From: Zingiber officinale
Taxonomy: Eukaryota; Streptophyta; Magnoliopsida; Zingiberales; Zingiberaceae
Direction of reading: 5' to 3'
DNA: 64,000 nucleotides
Assembly (NCBI RefSeq): GCF_018446385.1
Contig: NC_056000.1
Coordinates: 50,190,722-50,254,721 of the forward strand
Position numbers and translations under genes: made by a program. This document shows positions 52,010 through 63,495 of the stretch, piece by piece (within the stretch, counting starts at the first letter, position 1; each line of letters begins with the position of its first letter). A model generated the notes under the pieces. That model saw only the letters and a program-made list of their open reading frames with translations, did not search any database and was not told the origin of the DNA.

Positions 52010-53729
52010 TTAGTTTTCATTCTTCCCTAAAGGAAGTGCAGCAGTTAAGCATGCCACAAAGTACTTCACATGCCTCAATCCTTCTTCTCCGGAGTTTGCT
52101 TCGCCTAACAGTTTGACGATGGCGCTACCGACAATCACGCCATCAGCTCCCCATGATGAAATCTGCAGAGCAGAGTTGATTGGTGTCCTACAAATACAAT
52201 GGATGAGTTCATCAAGTGCAATTCATTAGAGTGACCTGCTTGACGTGCTGTGGTTTTGATACTCCAAACCCCACTGCAACAGGTTTCCGAGATGTCTGTG
52301 AAAAAGGTTATAAGTTCATGTAGCATATATTCTACAAAATTACTAATTAGCAGAAGGCATTATTCTTTTCGATGATCGATCGGAGACTCACCTCTTTAAC
52401 TTCCTTGAGGAGAAACTGTACCTTACTGTTCACAATATCGCGGGCGCCAGTAACCCCAACAGAGCTTACCTGTGAGGCCAGAGAGGAAGAAAACTTGGTT
52501 ATGAATGTTGCTCCATCAATTCAATCAGTATCTTATTGATCGACCGATCAGCTTTGTATGAATGCTCACAAGGTACACAAATCCTTCAGAAGCATCAACA
52601 ATAGCCTTCATTTTCTTCTTTGGAGTGGCAGGTGTAGTTAGCAGAACCTTTTACACATTTAATTAGACTTCAATCAATCAGATGCATGAGCTTGAGGGCA
52701 TTTGAGATGAGAACCTACCATATCGATATTTTTCTCAGCAGCTTCTCTCCTTAAAGTTGCACCATCTTCAAAGGGAAGGTCTGGCACAATAAGCCCTGTA
52801 GGACAACGTACAATTTTCTTTTTCTGTATAACACAAAGCTTCAAATTTAAGGAGTGTATAAATGATCATGGCCTTTGCATCACCTTGTGCACCAGCATCT
52901 TCTAGTGCAGACAGGAACCACTGGCTTCTGGAGCTTGAAATCAGATTATAATAGGAGAACATCACAACTGGGCAAGAGATCTGTGGGACGACCTGCAGAA
53001 GATTTCTAGCTTAAAAGCTTTGCGAAATGAGATGGCTTCCTGAATTTCCTGAAACACTAGTCTGCATTACCTCCTTCAGCATGGAGATGACTGCCTTTAG
53101 ATTTGTCTTGCTAGCCAGGGCTCTCTTGTGGGATGCCTCCACAAATCAAAGCATTTAGTCAATAAAAAAGTTTCCAGAATCAATGATCTATTTGAGAAAG
53201 GATTAACTAAGAACCTGAATGACAGGTCCATCCAACACAGGGGCATTGCATGGCAACCCCAACTCAATTATATCAGCCCCACAGCAGCTCAGCATCTTCA
53301 AAGCCTTTGCTGTTGTTGAAAGATCAGGATCTCCAGCAGTAATGTAGGGAATAAATGCAACCTAAACATCATTAAAATTGCCATTAAAACTCGTCTAGCT
53401 CACTCAATCCATGGTAGCCCAATCGATCAACTCGACTAGCCAAACCTACTTGCACCACCCAACTTAGATCCGCCCAATCCATCCAAACTGACCAACCCAA
53501 ACAAAAGGAAGAAAAATTTTCAGAGTCAACCTATAATTGAGAGGGCTTAATTACTTACCCGTTTCTGTCTTCTCAGAGAGGAGAAGGTTTCAGAAATGCT
53601 GAATGCTTGAACTCTGAGTATGAGACAAGACTTTGGAGCTTGTCTCTCTGCCATGGAGTATACACAATCTGTTGAAGAAATTTTCAATCTGTTGCTAGCC
53701 ACGGCCACACTTGCAGAAGCCATTATCAT
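52010..53729 (-). CDS. TSA1: Tryptophan synthase alpha / indole-3-glycerol phosphate lyase homologue, plastid
   Basis: Nine exons on the minus strand, all GT..AG and in frame: 53559-53729, 53215-53361, 53071-53136, 52884-52992, 52719-52795, 52570-52647, 52392-52469, 52236-52295 and 52010-52162. The product is 312 aa. Residues 1-55 are a Ser/Arg-rich plastid transit peptide. The TIM barrel starts [20 protein letters not shown]. The catalytic pair equivalent to E. coli Glu49/Asp60 is present (E90 in DIIELG, D101 in VLDGP). Other landmarks are [28 protein letters not shown] (loop 6) and [15 protein letters not shown]. It cleaves indole-3-glycerol phosphate to indole and glyceraldehyde-3-phosphate. 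The loop between the catalytic residues is [10 protein letters not shown] instead of the usual P[YF]SDPLADGP, losing the Asp that in E. coli (Asp56) helps couple alpha to beta. It may therefore be a BX1/IGL-like stand-alone indole synthase. Confidence 0.92.
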
Positions 53730-53783
53730 CTCCTTCTTGTTACTAATTCTCTTCCTCTGAAATTGGATTATAGTTTCTCCAGG

Positions 53784-53792
53784 CTATTTATA
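53784..53792 (-). promoter_or_regulatory. TATA box of the tryptophan synthase alpha gene
   Basis: Minus strand TATAAATAG, 55 bp upstream of the ATG at 53729; good consensus and spacing. Confidence 0.7.
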
Positions 53793-54532
53793 GATTTATA
53801 CTCTGAAATGAGCTTGTGCTTCACATATATTATAAAATATACGCCCAAATTAGCAATAGCTTGCTCAAGCAAATAGAGGCAAACTGACGCTTCTGCCATT
53901 GAAAAGAAAAAGTCAGGCATCTAGAATTTTTATCAAGATTTTCCGCCAAATGTGAGGACAGAATTTTAGTTTAATTTTGATTGGTTACTTGCAAATCAAA
54001 TCAATCTATAAAATAAATCTTTTTCAATATATAAATTATCTTAATTTTAGAATAGATTTATGGTTCCATCTTAATTAAATTTGGTTGACAATTTAGATTG
54101 GATGCGATCCCATCAAATAATTAAAATTAGTTGGCTTGAAATTTTATTAACTTATTTAAAAATAAATTTGCGGGTTGCAAGGCCAAGCAAATCGGCCCGT
54201 TGTGGGCTTGAATTGGCCCATAGGTTCAGATGATTTTTTTTTTTTTTTGAAAATTTAAAATTAAAATGGAAACTTAATTAGTTCGTGGGTGACCCGTCTA
54301 ATCCACAAGCCAAATTTAAATTTTTTTTTATTATTTTTTTACTTTTTTAGTAGGTTTGTGAGTGGCTCGTCTAATCCGCAACCATTAGATTGGATTAAGG
54401 ATTTCCCAACTTGGCTCGTCATGAGTCATTAGAGGGTGAATTTTGGTAGGTCGGCCCATTTGATAATTCTATTAAAATATATTTTTTTATTGGTATTATT
54501 TTGAATTTATTAAAGTGATGATAGATTTGTCT

Positions 54533-54567
<35 letters not shown>

Positions 54568-54866
54568 CTATTATATTAGAGCGCGTGTTCTCGGGAGATT
54601 TTATATATTTTATATAAAATAATACTTTTATTGATATTTATTTTGAATAATTTATAATGTAATATATTATATTTTTAATATAATCTTTGCTCAAATACGT
54701 GATGTTTTGTTGAAAATTCTATTGAAACCATACTAAATCAAACAAAATATATTACTTTACACCTACTCATAAATCTGAATTAAAAAAAATTGATCCAGCC
54801 ACAAAAATTTTTCACCGAAAAATAAATTAGTAAACGTTCACATTCCTATAAATATTTTGGATTCGG
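53793..54866. other. AT-rich intergenic sequence with (TA)n tract
   Basis: Promoter-distal region of the TSA gene. It has a (TA)n microsatellite at about 54537-54567 and a GGCCCATTT/GGGCTTG-rich patch (54170-54470) that looks like an old repeat. No gene. Confidence 0.5.
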
Positions 54867-55765
54867 TGATAAACGGGGTCCACCCCATCGAAGGTCATTA
54901 TGGGGCCAAAGTCAAGACGATCAACAATCTTAGATCATCATTTGAGCGGACAACCCACTTGCCCCATTGGAATAAGGAGCATCCGTCACAGCTCGGCCGC
55001 GCACTGAGCTTCTGATGCTCAGAGAACCAAAGTATCAGCAGAGCATACACCAAGCGGATAGCCCACTCAGACCTACATCCGGTCTCGGAACCAACAATGT
55101 GGAGACACGACCGAGCGGACGATATTCAAGCATGGCACCCCGCTCGGCATCACAACGGAGCTCGGACAGTGGAAGGTTGGCCGAGCGGCCATCCCGCTCG
55201 CCCCAAAGACATTACGGCAACTGCGTGGATATAGGATGGCTAAGCGGCCCTTCCGCTTGGCCTAATAGCAGATAAAGGGAGGATATGGAGATATCCTCTT
55301 GGGAATCCGTGCCACCGACAGATGGCATGACTAGCGGCATAGTCAGACAGAGGATCGTACGACCGAAGCTTCCACTGTCTTGTTAGAGATATGCTCAGGC
55401 CGTTAAGGTATGGTGTCAGGGACGCTTTCCTGACATGTCTTTTCAGGGAAAGATTTGAGGAGCGTGCATGCCTCGAGAAGCGTACACGTGCACTCCCGGA
55501 AGCTCTATATAAAGGGTCTTAAGCTTCGACGGATGTATGCGATTTCTACTATAGCTACTGTTATTCTGCTGCGTTCGCTACTTTGCTTCCCTGCTTCCAC
55601 ATCGCCGATGACTGACTTGAGCGTCGGAGGGCCAACGCCAGGGACCCCTCCCTGATTCGACACTGACGTTTTATGGTTGCAGGATCACATCATACGGAGT
55701 CTACGCACAGTCAACAGGAGTGCCACATCCCCAGCATCCACCGCCTCGATTTTCAAACAGGATCA
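54867..55765 (+). repeat. Gypsy B 5' LTR
   Basis: Starts TGATAAACGG and ends GGATCA next to the primer site. TATATAAAG at 55506-55514. No second copy in the window, so the left border is inferred from the TG start and from the analogy with Gypsy A. Confidence 0.7.
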
Positions 55766-55769
55766 AATT

Positions 55770-55787
55770 TGGCGCCGTCTGTGGGAA
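55770..55787 (+). other. Primer-binding site of Gypsy B
   Basis: TGGCGCCGTCTGTGGGAA, the standard Tat primer-binding sequence. Confidence 0.85.
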
Positions 55788-55811
55788 CGCACCTGCATCC
55801 GAGCAGAGAAG

Positions 55812-57036
55812 ATGGAAGAAACTGGACGACTGCACACTGTGACGCTCACCCAAGAGGAGCTCGACGTGCTCATACAAGCCCGGGCGACAAAGATAGCCGA
55901 GCAGCAGCAGCAGAAAACGCTGGCCGATCGACAGGCACAGCAAGCGACTTCAACAGTAGGGGGTCGAGCAACCCATGAAGATCTACCGGAGCAATATTCC
56001 ATATGGGGACAGAATAGATTGCCGACCGGTACGCATGGGGAGGCTCCGCCCCCGTCGATACCCTTCTATCGGGCCCTATTTCAAACGCCCTCAGAGATCG
56101 TGCAAGCGAATCAAGAGCGAGGGTCTTCATTAGATGAAGCGCCCATTCGGGACGCGCAGAAGGGCAAGGCGCCCCAATGCAACGCCTCGCCCGAGCAGAT
56201 CAACAGGCAGTTCTCTGAAGAAATTCTGAAGACCCTCTGCCAAGGCACTATGCTCCTTTGGCGATCGAAGAGTACAATGGGTCGACTGATCCGGACGACC
56301 ATTTAGGTAAGTTCGACAATGTCGCTACTCTTCATCAGTATACAGATGGCATGAAGTGTCGAGTCTTCCTCGCCACACTTTCCGGCTCGGCACAATGCTA
56401 GTTCAGAAGGCTACCAGACGGATCGATCCGAAGCTTCAAGGACTTCCGAACGGCCTTCCTACATCACTTCGCAAGAAGCAGATGCTACCAAAAGACAAGC
56501 GTTAGTCTATTTTCTCTGAAGTAAGGGCCAAGAGAAGCTCTCCGATCGTACATCCAACGCTTTAACCAGGTAGACATGGATATCCCTTCGGTCTCATCTG
56601 AGACCATGATGAATGCATTCACTCAGGGGCTCGTCGAAGGAGACTTCTTCCGGTCGCTCATCAAAAATACGCCCCGGGATTACGACCACATGCTCAAGAA
56701 GGCTACCGAGTACATAAATGTGAAGGAGGCCCAGGCGGCAAGAAGGAAGGAAACGTCAGTCGAACCCTCGACGCCAAGCAAGCGCCGACTGCCGAGCAAC
56801 CACTAGCTGCCAAGGGGGCCCAGAGCTGAAGGAGTGTGACCGCACCAAGAGACGAGGGCGCACGCCATACAGCATGTGGTCTCCGTGCGGCCAAAATCAA
56901 AAGGAAAGGTATGGACGGCTATGTTATGTTCTTTCCACCAATCGGCATCGCACAACACCCACGAGTATCGCGGGTTGACACCAGTCGCCCGACTGGTGCC
57001 AAGAGGTTATCGGCTTTGATCTCCCTCTCCCAACCG
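55812..57036 (+). pseudogene. Gypsy B gag, broken
   Basis: ATG 55812 (MEETGRLHTVTLTQEELDVL, aligned with the Gypsy A gag start). A frameshift near 56220 and in-frame stops (about 56400 and 56520) split it. The continuing blocks are YNGSTDPDDHLGKFDN and, in the open stretch 56576-56806, SETMMNAFTQGLVEGDFFRS. It ends at the solo LTR insertion. Confidence 0.8.
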
Positions 57037-57041
57037 GCGAC

Positions 57042-59706
57042 TGTTGGTTGCTACTCGGAAAATCTATCAGTTCCACTGTACAAAAATTTTATACAAAGGT
57101 CTGAACCTTTTCCTAGCTACCATGTGTTCTTTTAAATTAAACTTGGATCGCCTGCGGAACTTAACATGTTTGATCTTAAGTTTAATTTATTTGTACTTTT
57201 AGGTTTAGACTTGGATCTCCTGCGGAACTTAACACGTTCGATCCAAATCACCTAGGTCACAAAGTTGATTAAATATTAATTTCCAAATTTGACTTCCAGG
57301 ACTGCATGGCGAGGCACATGACCTTCTTGGATATGGGAGCAACCACCACCGCCTAGACAAAGCCTCTTAAGGAAAGTTAATATTTAATTTCCTTAATTAA
57401 CTCTAGGTTAACCAAAAAGAACAATCGAAGCACAAGTTCGAAAAGAAAACCAAAAAAAAACAACATCAAAAACTAATTCAAAACTTAGAATCACATGCCT
57501 CTTGTATTTGGTATTTTTACAAAGAAATAAAACTAGTATGATGTGGAAAACAATTACTAGTCATACCTTTCTTTGTGAACTTTTAATTACCTCTTGATCT
57601 TCTACCGTATTCCTCTTCTAACCTTGGACATTGTGTGGGCAATGATCTTCCGAGATGAGAACCACCAAGGCACCTTCTTCTTCCTTCCTTCAAGTTTCGG
57701 CCAAGCAAAAACTTCCAAAGGATGAAGAACTTTTTCCACCAACCAAGCTCCAAGGGATGCAAGAAACAAGCCTCCTTTCTCTCCTTTTATCCAAGCAAGA
57801 TCCGGCCACTTCTATGTCTCCAAGAGGTGATGAAGTCTCGGCCACAAGAAGGAGAAGAGAGAAGGGGAAGGGGAACCTCTAGGGCCGGCCACACCTAGGA
57901 AGAAAAGAGAGGAAGAAAAAGAATAGAGTCGTTCACCATGAAGGCACCTCTACCCCCTCTTTTATAATCCTTGGTTTTGGCAAATAAGGAAAATTTAAAT
58001 AAAAATTTCCTTAATTCTTTTGCCATGAAAAAGAAAAATTATTTTAATTAAAACAATTTTCTTTTTTCAATTACAATGGCCGGCCACCTCTTTCCCCAAA
58101 ACAAAGAGAGTTTTAATTAAAACAAGAATTAAAACTTCCTAATTTGTTTCTGGAAATTTATAAAAATTTCTCCAATAATTTTTATCCCTTCATGATTGGT
58201 TAATAAAAAGGAAATTATATAAATTAAAAACTTTTTCTTAAACATGTGGATAATTTTCAAAAAGGAAAGTTATCGCTAAAAATTAAAATCTCCTTTCAAT
58301 CTACAAATAAGGAATAAAGATATTAAATCTTTTCTTAATCTTTTGTAGAAACTAATAAAAGAGAATTTTTAATTTTTAAACTTTCTTTTAAATCATGAAA
58401 AGAAAGCTAGGGCCGGCGAAATAAAGAAAGAGATTTAGCTCTTCTCTTAAACTAACAACAGGAAAGTTTTTATTAAAATCAAACTTTTAATCTATAAATA
58501 AGGAAAGAGATTTAGCTCTTCTCTTAATCTTTTGTAGAATATTACAAAAGGAAATATTTAAATTTTTAAACTCTTTTTTAAATCATGTTATCCACATAAG
58601 AAAAAATTTTAAAATTAAAATTCTTTTTTATTTTAATAGGGTCGGCCACCTAAGCTTGAGTTCAAGCTAGGGCCGACCACATGAATTCACCCATGAACCA
58701 AACCATGGCCGGCCCTAGCTTGGTCTCCAAGCTAGCTTTGCCGGCCCCTATAGGATGGGTAAGAAGGTGGGTATAGGTGGGTATAGTACTTTATAATTAA
58801 GAGACTACGATAGGGACCGAGAGGAGGAATTGGTTTTAGTCTCCCGATAAAATTAAGCATCCCGTGTTCGCCCCGAACACACAACTTAATTTTATCAATA
58901 ATAATTCATTCCACTAGAGAACTATTATTGAACTACCGCACCAATCCCAAATTACATTTTTTTGGCTCCTTTTTATTATGAGTGTGTTAGTCTCCCTGTG
59001 TTTAAGATGTCGAATGTCCACTAATTAAGTGAGTTACTGACAACTCATTTAATTAATATCTTAGTCCAAGAGTAGTACCACTCAACCTTATCGTCATGTC
59101 GGACTAAGTCCACCTGCAGGGTTTAATATGACAATCCTTATGAGCTCCTCTTAGGGACATTCTCAACCTAGATTACTAGGACACAGTTTCCTTCTATAAT
59201 CAACAACACACACTATAAGTGATATCATTTCTCAACTTATCGGGCTTATTGATTTATCGAACTAAATCTCACCCATTGATAAATTAAAGAAATAAATATC
59301 AAATATATATGCTTGTTATTGTATTAGGATTAAGAGCACACTTCCATAATAACTGAGGTTTTTGTTCCTTTATAAAGTCAGTATAAAAGAAACGACCTCT
59401 AATGGTCCTACTCAATACACTCTAAGTGTACTAGTATAATTATATAGTTAAGATAAACTAATACCTAATTACACTACGACCTTCCAATGGTTTGTTCCTT
59501 TCCATCTTGGTCGTGAGCTACTGTTTATAATTTATAAGGTACTGATAACACGATCCTCTGTGTGTGACACCACACATCATGTTATCTACAATATAAATTA
59601 ATTGAACAACTACATTTATTATAAATGTAGACATTTGACCAATGCGATTCTTATTTCTAGATAAATGTTTATACCAAAAGCTAGGCTTTTAGTATACATC
59701 CTAACA
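57042..59706 (-). mobile_element. Solo LTR (Copia, possibly Angela-like) inside Gypsy B gag
   Basis: A 2665-bp insertion flanked by GCGAC on both sides (57037-57041, 59707-59711). Termini TGTTGG and CTAACA. Read on the minus strand it starts TGTTAGGATGTATACTAAAA, which recalls long LTRs of the Angela type. Orientation and lineage are inferred. No primer site, no internal domain, no second LTR copy. Contains repeated GGCCGGCC(AC) words (58075-58745) and AT-rich AAGGAAA tracts. The frame 57655-57882 is not a gene. Confidence 0.75.
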
Positions 59707-59711
59707 GCGAC

Positions 59712-60154
59712 ATGGGCACCAACCCGCGGAGCAGCGGGAAAACATCAGAAGATCACCCAAGCGGCAACACCATCATCAGCATAGGGAAAACACTGATCAT
59801 CCCCGAGCCTTGCATGAGTGGAGCAGGTCATCCTCTAGGAAAGAGGAAAACAGGAGCAATGCTGCTCGGGGGGAGATAAACATCATCGCCGGCGGACAAA
59901 GCAGCAGTGATTCCAACCGGGCCAGGAAGTCGTACGCGCGACGATTGGAGATTCATGCGGTAGGGTGCAGCAGGAGAAGGCGAGCGGGCCCGAAATTCAG
60001 CTTCAGACCCCGGGACCTCGAGGGAGTAGAAGTCCCTCACGATGCCACCCTCATCATCCAAGCGGTAATTGTAAATTATACTATTCATCGAATCTTCGTT
60101 GATACAGGCAGTTCTATGAATATACTATTCAAGAAGGCTTTCAACCAGCTCTAA
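59712..60154 (+). pseudogene. Gypsy B gag C-terminus and protease
   Basis: Resumes after the duplicated GCGAC. ORF 59810-60154 has GEINIIAGG, PRDLEGVEVPHDAT and protease motif IFVDTGSSMNILF (about 60094-60132). It stops at 60152-60154. Confidence 0.8.
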
Positions 60155-60178
60155 ATTAACCGAGGCGAGCTGCTGCCA

Positions 60179-61879
60179 ATGACAACCCCACTGTACGGGT
60201 TTATTAGCAATGAGGTTTTGCCGATCGGCCAAACCAAACTGGCCATATCGCTCGGAGAGGAGCCGCTCCGGAGGACCAGGGCCACAAACTTCATTGTGAT
60301 AGACGACCCCTCAGCCTATAATGTCATCCTGGGCCCGCCGGCCCTGAATGAGTTCCGGGCAGCAACCTCAACTTACAGCCAAAAGATTAAATTCCCGGTA
60401 GACGACCGGGTCGAGGAAGTCAAGGGGGACCAGTTGGCCGCTCGGCGATGCTATGTGGAGATGGTCAAGACCGAGGCTAGGTCTACTCAGAAAACTCCTC
60501 GGCTAGAGGTAAGCCCCATCACTGAAAAACCGCCTACTCTAGTCTATGAAGAAAAGGAGGAAGTCCAGATCCATCCTGGCCGAGCGAAGGCAACGACTTT
60601 CATAGCGTCCGATCGGGAAGCCGGGCAAAAGGCGGAACTGATCGCCTGTCTCCAGCAAAACCATGATGAATTCATGTGGTCAACGCACGAGCTTCCCAGG
60701 ATCTCGCTGAGCGTCGCACAATACGAACTTCATGTCTTACCAGACGCTCAGTCGGTGAAGCAGAAAAAAAGAGACTTCAGCGCCGAACAAAATATGATCA
60801 TCCGGGCGGGAATTGAGAAGCTGTTAGAGGTCGGCCATATTTGGGAGGTTCAATTCCCGAGCTGGCATGCAAATGTCGTGCTGGTCTCTAAGCCGGGCAT
60901 CAAGTGGCGAGTCTGTATCGATTTTCGTGACCTCAACAAAGCATACCAGAAGGACTTCTACCCGCTACCTCAGATCGATCAGATAGTAGACTCCACTGCT
61001 GGATGCGAGCTGATATGCATGATGGACGAGTATCAGGGATACCACCAAGTGTTGCTCGCTCGAGAAGATTAGGAGAAGGTTAGCTTCATCACGACCGACG
61101 GGACGTACTGCTATAACGTTATGCCGTTCGGACTGAAGAACGTTGGAGCCACTTATCAGAGGTTGATGAATAAAGTGTTTCGATGGCAGATCGACCGAAA
61201 CATGGAGGTATACGTCGACGACATACTAATCGAATCCCTCCGAGCTGCTGACCTATGTGCAGATATCAAGGAGACCTGCCAGACACTCAGGACATGCATA
61301 ATCAAGCTGAATCCAAACAAGTGTCTGTTCGGCACAAGAAGCGGGCGATTCCTGGGCTATATCATCATCGAGCGGGGCATTGAGGCAAACCACAACAAAG
61401 TAAAGGCGCTACAGGATATACCGCCTCCTAGAAATCTGAAGGAAGCCCAGCGTCTCATCGGTCGGATAATAGCACTGTCTCGATTCATCTCCAAGTCATC
61501 TGACCAGAGCTTACCATTCTTCAAGATATTACGCCGAGCCACCAAATTTCAATGGGACGAGGAGTGCAATCGACCGTTTGAAGAACTTAAGGAATACCTT
61601 AATTCGTTGCCCATACTAGCTAAGCCAACTGTCAGCGAGCCACTTAGAATTTATTTGTCCTCAACCGAGCATGCGGTCGGCTTGACACTAGTTAGGCAGA
61701 ATGGCGAGGAACAACCGGTATACTTCATAAGTCATATATTGAAAGACGCTAAATCTCGCTATACCGGTCTCGAGAAGCTAGCTTATGCTTTGGTACTCGT
61801 CGCTCAGAGGCTTCATCCGTACTTCCTCGGCCACTCCATCATCGTGATGACCAACAGTCCCTTAGGAGAGTACTTCTAA
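60179..61879 (+). pseudogene. Gypsy B reverse transcriptase and RNase H
   Basis: Two in-phase open parts, 60179-61072 and 61121-61879, separated by a stop at 61070-61072. RT motifs: WRVCIDFRDLNKAYQKDFYP, ICMMDEYQGYHQV (Ala after the catalytic Asp is Glu here), PFGLKNVGATYQRLMNK and EVYVDDILIES. RNase H tether: FQWDEECNRPFEELKEYL, RIYLSSTEHAVGLTLVR, IIVMTNSPLG. It ends at TAA 61877-61879. Confidence 0.87.
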
Positions 61880-62020
61880 ATCCAGAAGCATCTGGACAAC
61901 TAATTAAATAGACGATGGAGTTAGCGAGTTTGACATCTAATACCAGCCTCGAACGACCATCAAAGCGCAATCCTTAGCGGATTTCGTCACTGAGGTACAA
62001 AATCCTAAGCCCAAATCCAT

Positions 62021-62875
62021 TTGGAAGATATATGTAGATGGTTCGTCTATTCGGCAGGAGAGTGGGGTCGGCATATTACTCATCTCCCCCAAAAAGAGCG
62101 GATGCAATTGTCCGTTCGGCTGGACTACAGGGCAATAAATAATGAAGCCGAGTACGAGGCACTGATAGCCGACCTACAAGCTGCTCGGCACATCAGAGCC
62201 ATCAAAGTCCTCATCCATTCAGACTCGCAATTAGCCGCCCAGCAGTTGACCAGGACGTTCGAGATAAGTAACACTCGTCTCAAGCTCTATGTCGAAGCTT
62301 TCGAAAAGCTGAAGGCCAATTTCTGGGAAGTCATCATACAAAAGATCCCCCGGTCGGAGAACCAGGCTACAGATGAGTTGGCCAAACCAGCCAGCTCGTT
62401 ATCGCCGATCGTCATCTCACAGCTGATCGAGCAGGTATCCCTAGTAGCCCATATCGACCGGATGGAGGGACTTACCTTCTTGAATGATTGGAGGACGTGC
62501 CTGATAGAATTCTTGCGGTCGGGAGTTACACTAGCTGATCAGGAGGAGGCTCGCTTATTGAGGAAAAGGGCTGGCCGATTCACCCTAATCGGGGATCAAC
62601 TCTATAAGAAGGCCTTCTCCAGGCTTTTTCTTAAATGCGTCGGATCGGAGGACGCCGACTACATACTGCAAGAGGTACATCAAGGATCCTGCAGAGAACA
62701 CCCAGGCGACCGCTCATTGGCAAGGAAGATTCTCCTGGCCGGATACTTCTGGTCGACCCTCCAGGAGAATGCCGCTCGAATGGTGGCTACATGTTTGTCC
62801 TGCCAAAAGCACAGCCTCTCGCACCGACCGACCGAGGAGATGAAGACGTCCACAGTCTCTTGTCCGTTCAACTAG
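62021..62875 (+). pseudogene. Gypsy B archaeal-type RNase H and integrase zinc domain
   Basis: The conserved Asp of the aRNH (YVDGSS) is in a different frame just at the start. The open part has NNEAEYEALIADL, IHSDSQLAAQQL, and at the C-terminus the integrase H2C2 block with CLSCQKHSLSHRPTEEM. It ends at TAG 62873-62875. Confidence 0.82.
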
Positions 62876-63495
62876 TGGGGCTGTGGGGCATGAACATTGT
62901 AGGGTCGTTTCCTGTGGCGACGGGTCAGTGGAAGTTCTTGCTGACCAGAGTTACCGAGCAGATGCCCAGAATTATCGAGCAGATGGTCATGAAAATCATC
63001 TGGTAGCATATCATCTGCCGGTTCAACATCTTACGTCGGCTCGTCTCGGACAATGGAAGACAGTTCCCCAGTCAGAAACTCAGGGAGTGGTGCGAAGGGT
63101 ACGATATCCAACAGACTTTCACCTCCATAACATATCCTCAGAGCAACGGGCAGGCCGAAGTCGCCAATCGGGAGATCTTGCTGATCCTATGCGCTTGGCT
63201 CGACCATGTCGGAGGAAGCTGGGTAGATGAACTCCCCAACGTGCTATGGGCGATCCGCACAACTCCCAAGGAGGGGACAGGAGCAACTCCTTTCCACCTG
63301 GTGTATGACGGTGAAGCGATCGTCCCCATCGAAGTCGGAGTTGAATCCGATCGAATACAACACTACAACGAAGACAACGCCGAGTGGAGGCTCTTGGAGC
63401 TAGACTTGGTGGACGAAGCACGCGCTAAAGCTGCCGTCCAGCTGATGGCATACCGGCAGAGGATGAAGCGAGCTACAATCGAGCGGCGACCTTAA
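62876..63495 (+). pseudogene. Gypsy B integrase core
   Basis: Core residues: GLWGMNIVGSFPVATGQ, where the first catalytic Asp is Asn; LVSDNGRQF; PQSNGQAEVANREIL. Then WVDELPNVLWAIRTTPKEGT and YRQRMKRATIERR. Frameshifts and a stop (about 63004) interrupt it. Sequence similarity ends just before the stop at 63493-63495. Confidence 0.82.

Larger units (their letters stand above)
54867..63495 (+). mobile_element. Gypsy B: second Tat-lineage Gypsy retrotransposon, incomplete in window
   Basis: 5' LTR 54867-55765, primer site, gag, protease, RT, RNase H, aRNH and integrase on the plus strand. The proteins are close relatives of Gypsy A's but clearly different. It is interrupted by a 2.7-kb solo LTR (57042-59706). 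No 3' LTR lies in the window. The integrase similarity ends near 63480, and another repeat begins at about 63558. More stops than Gypsy A, so it is defective. Confidence 0.88.

Noticed and set aside
57655-57882. 75-codon plus ORF
   Set aside because: Inside the solo LTR, no domain.
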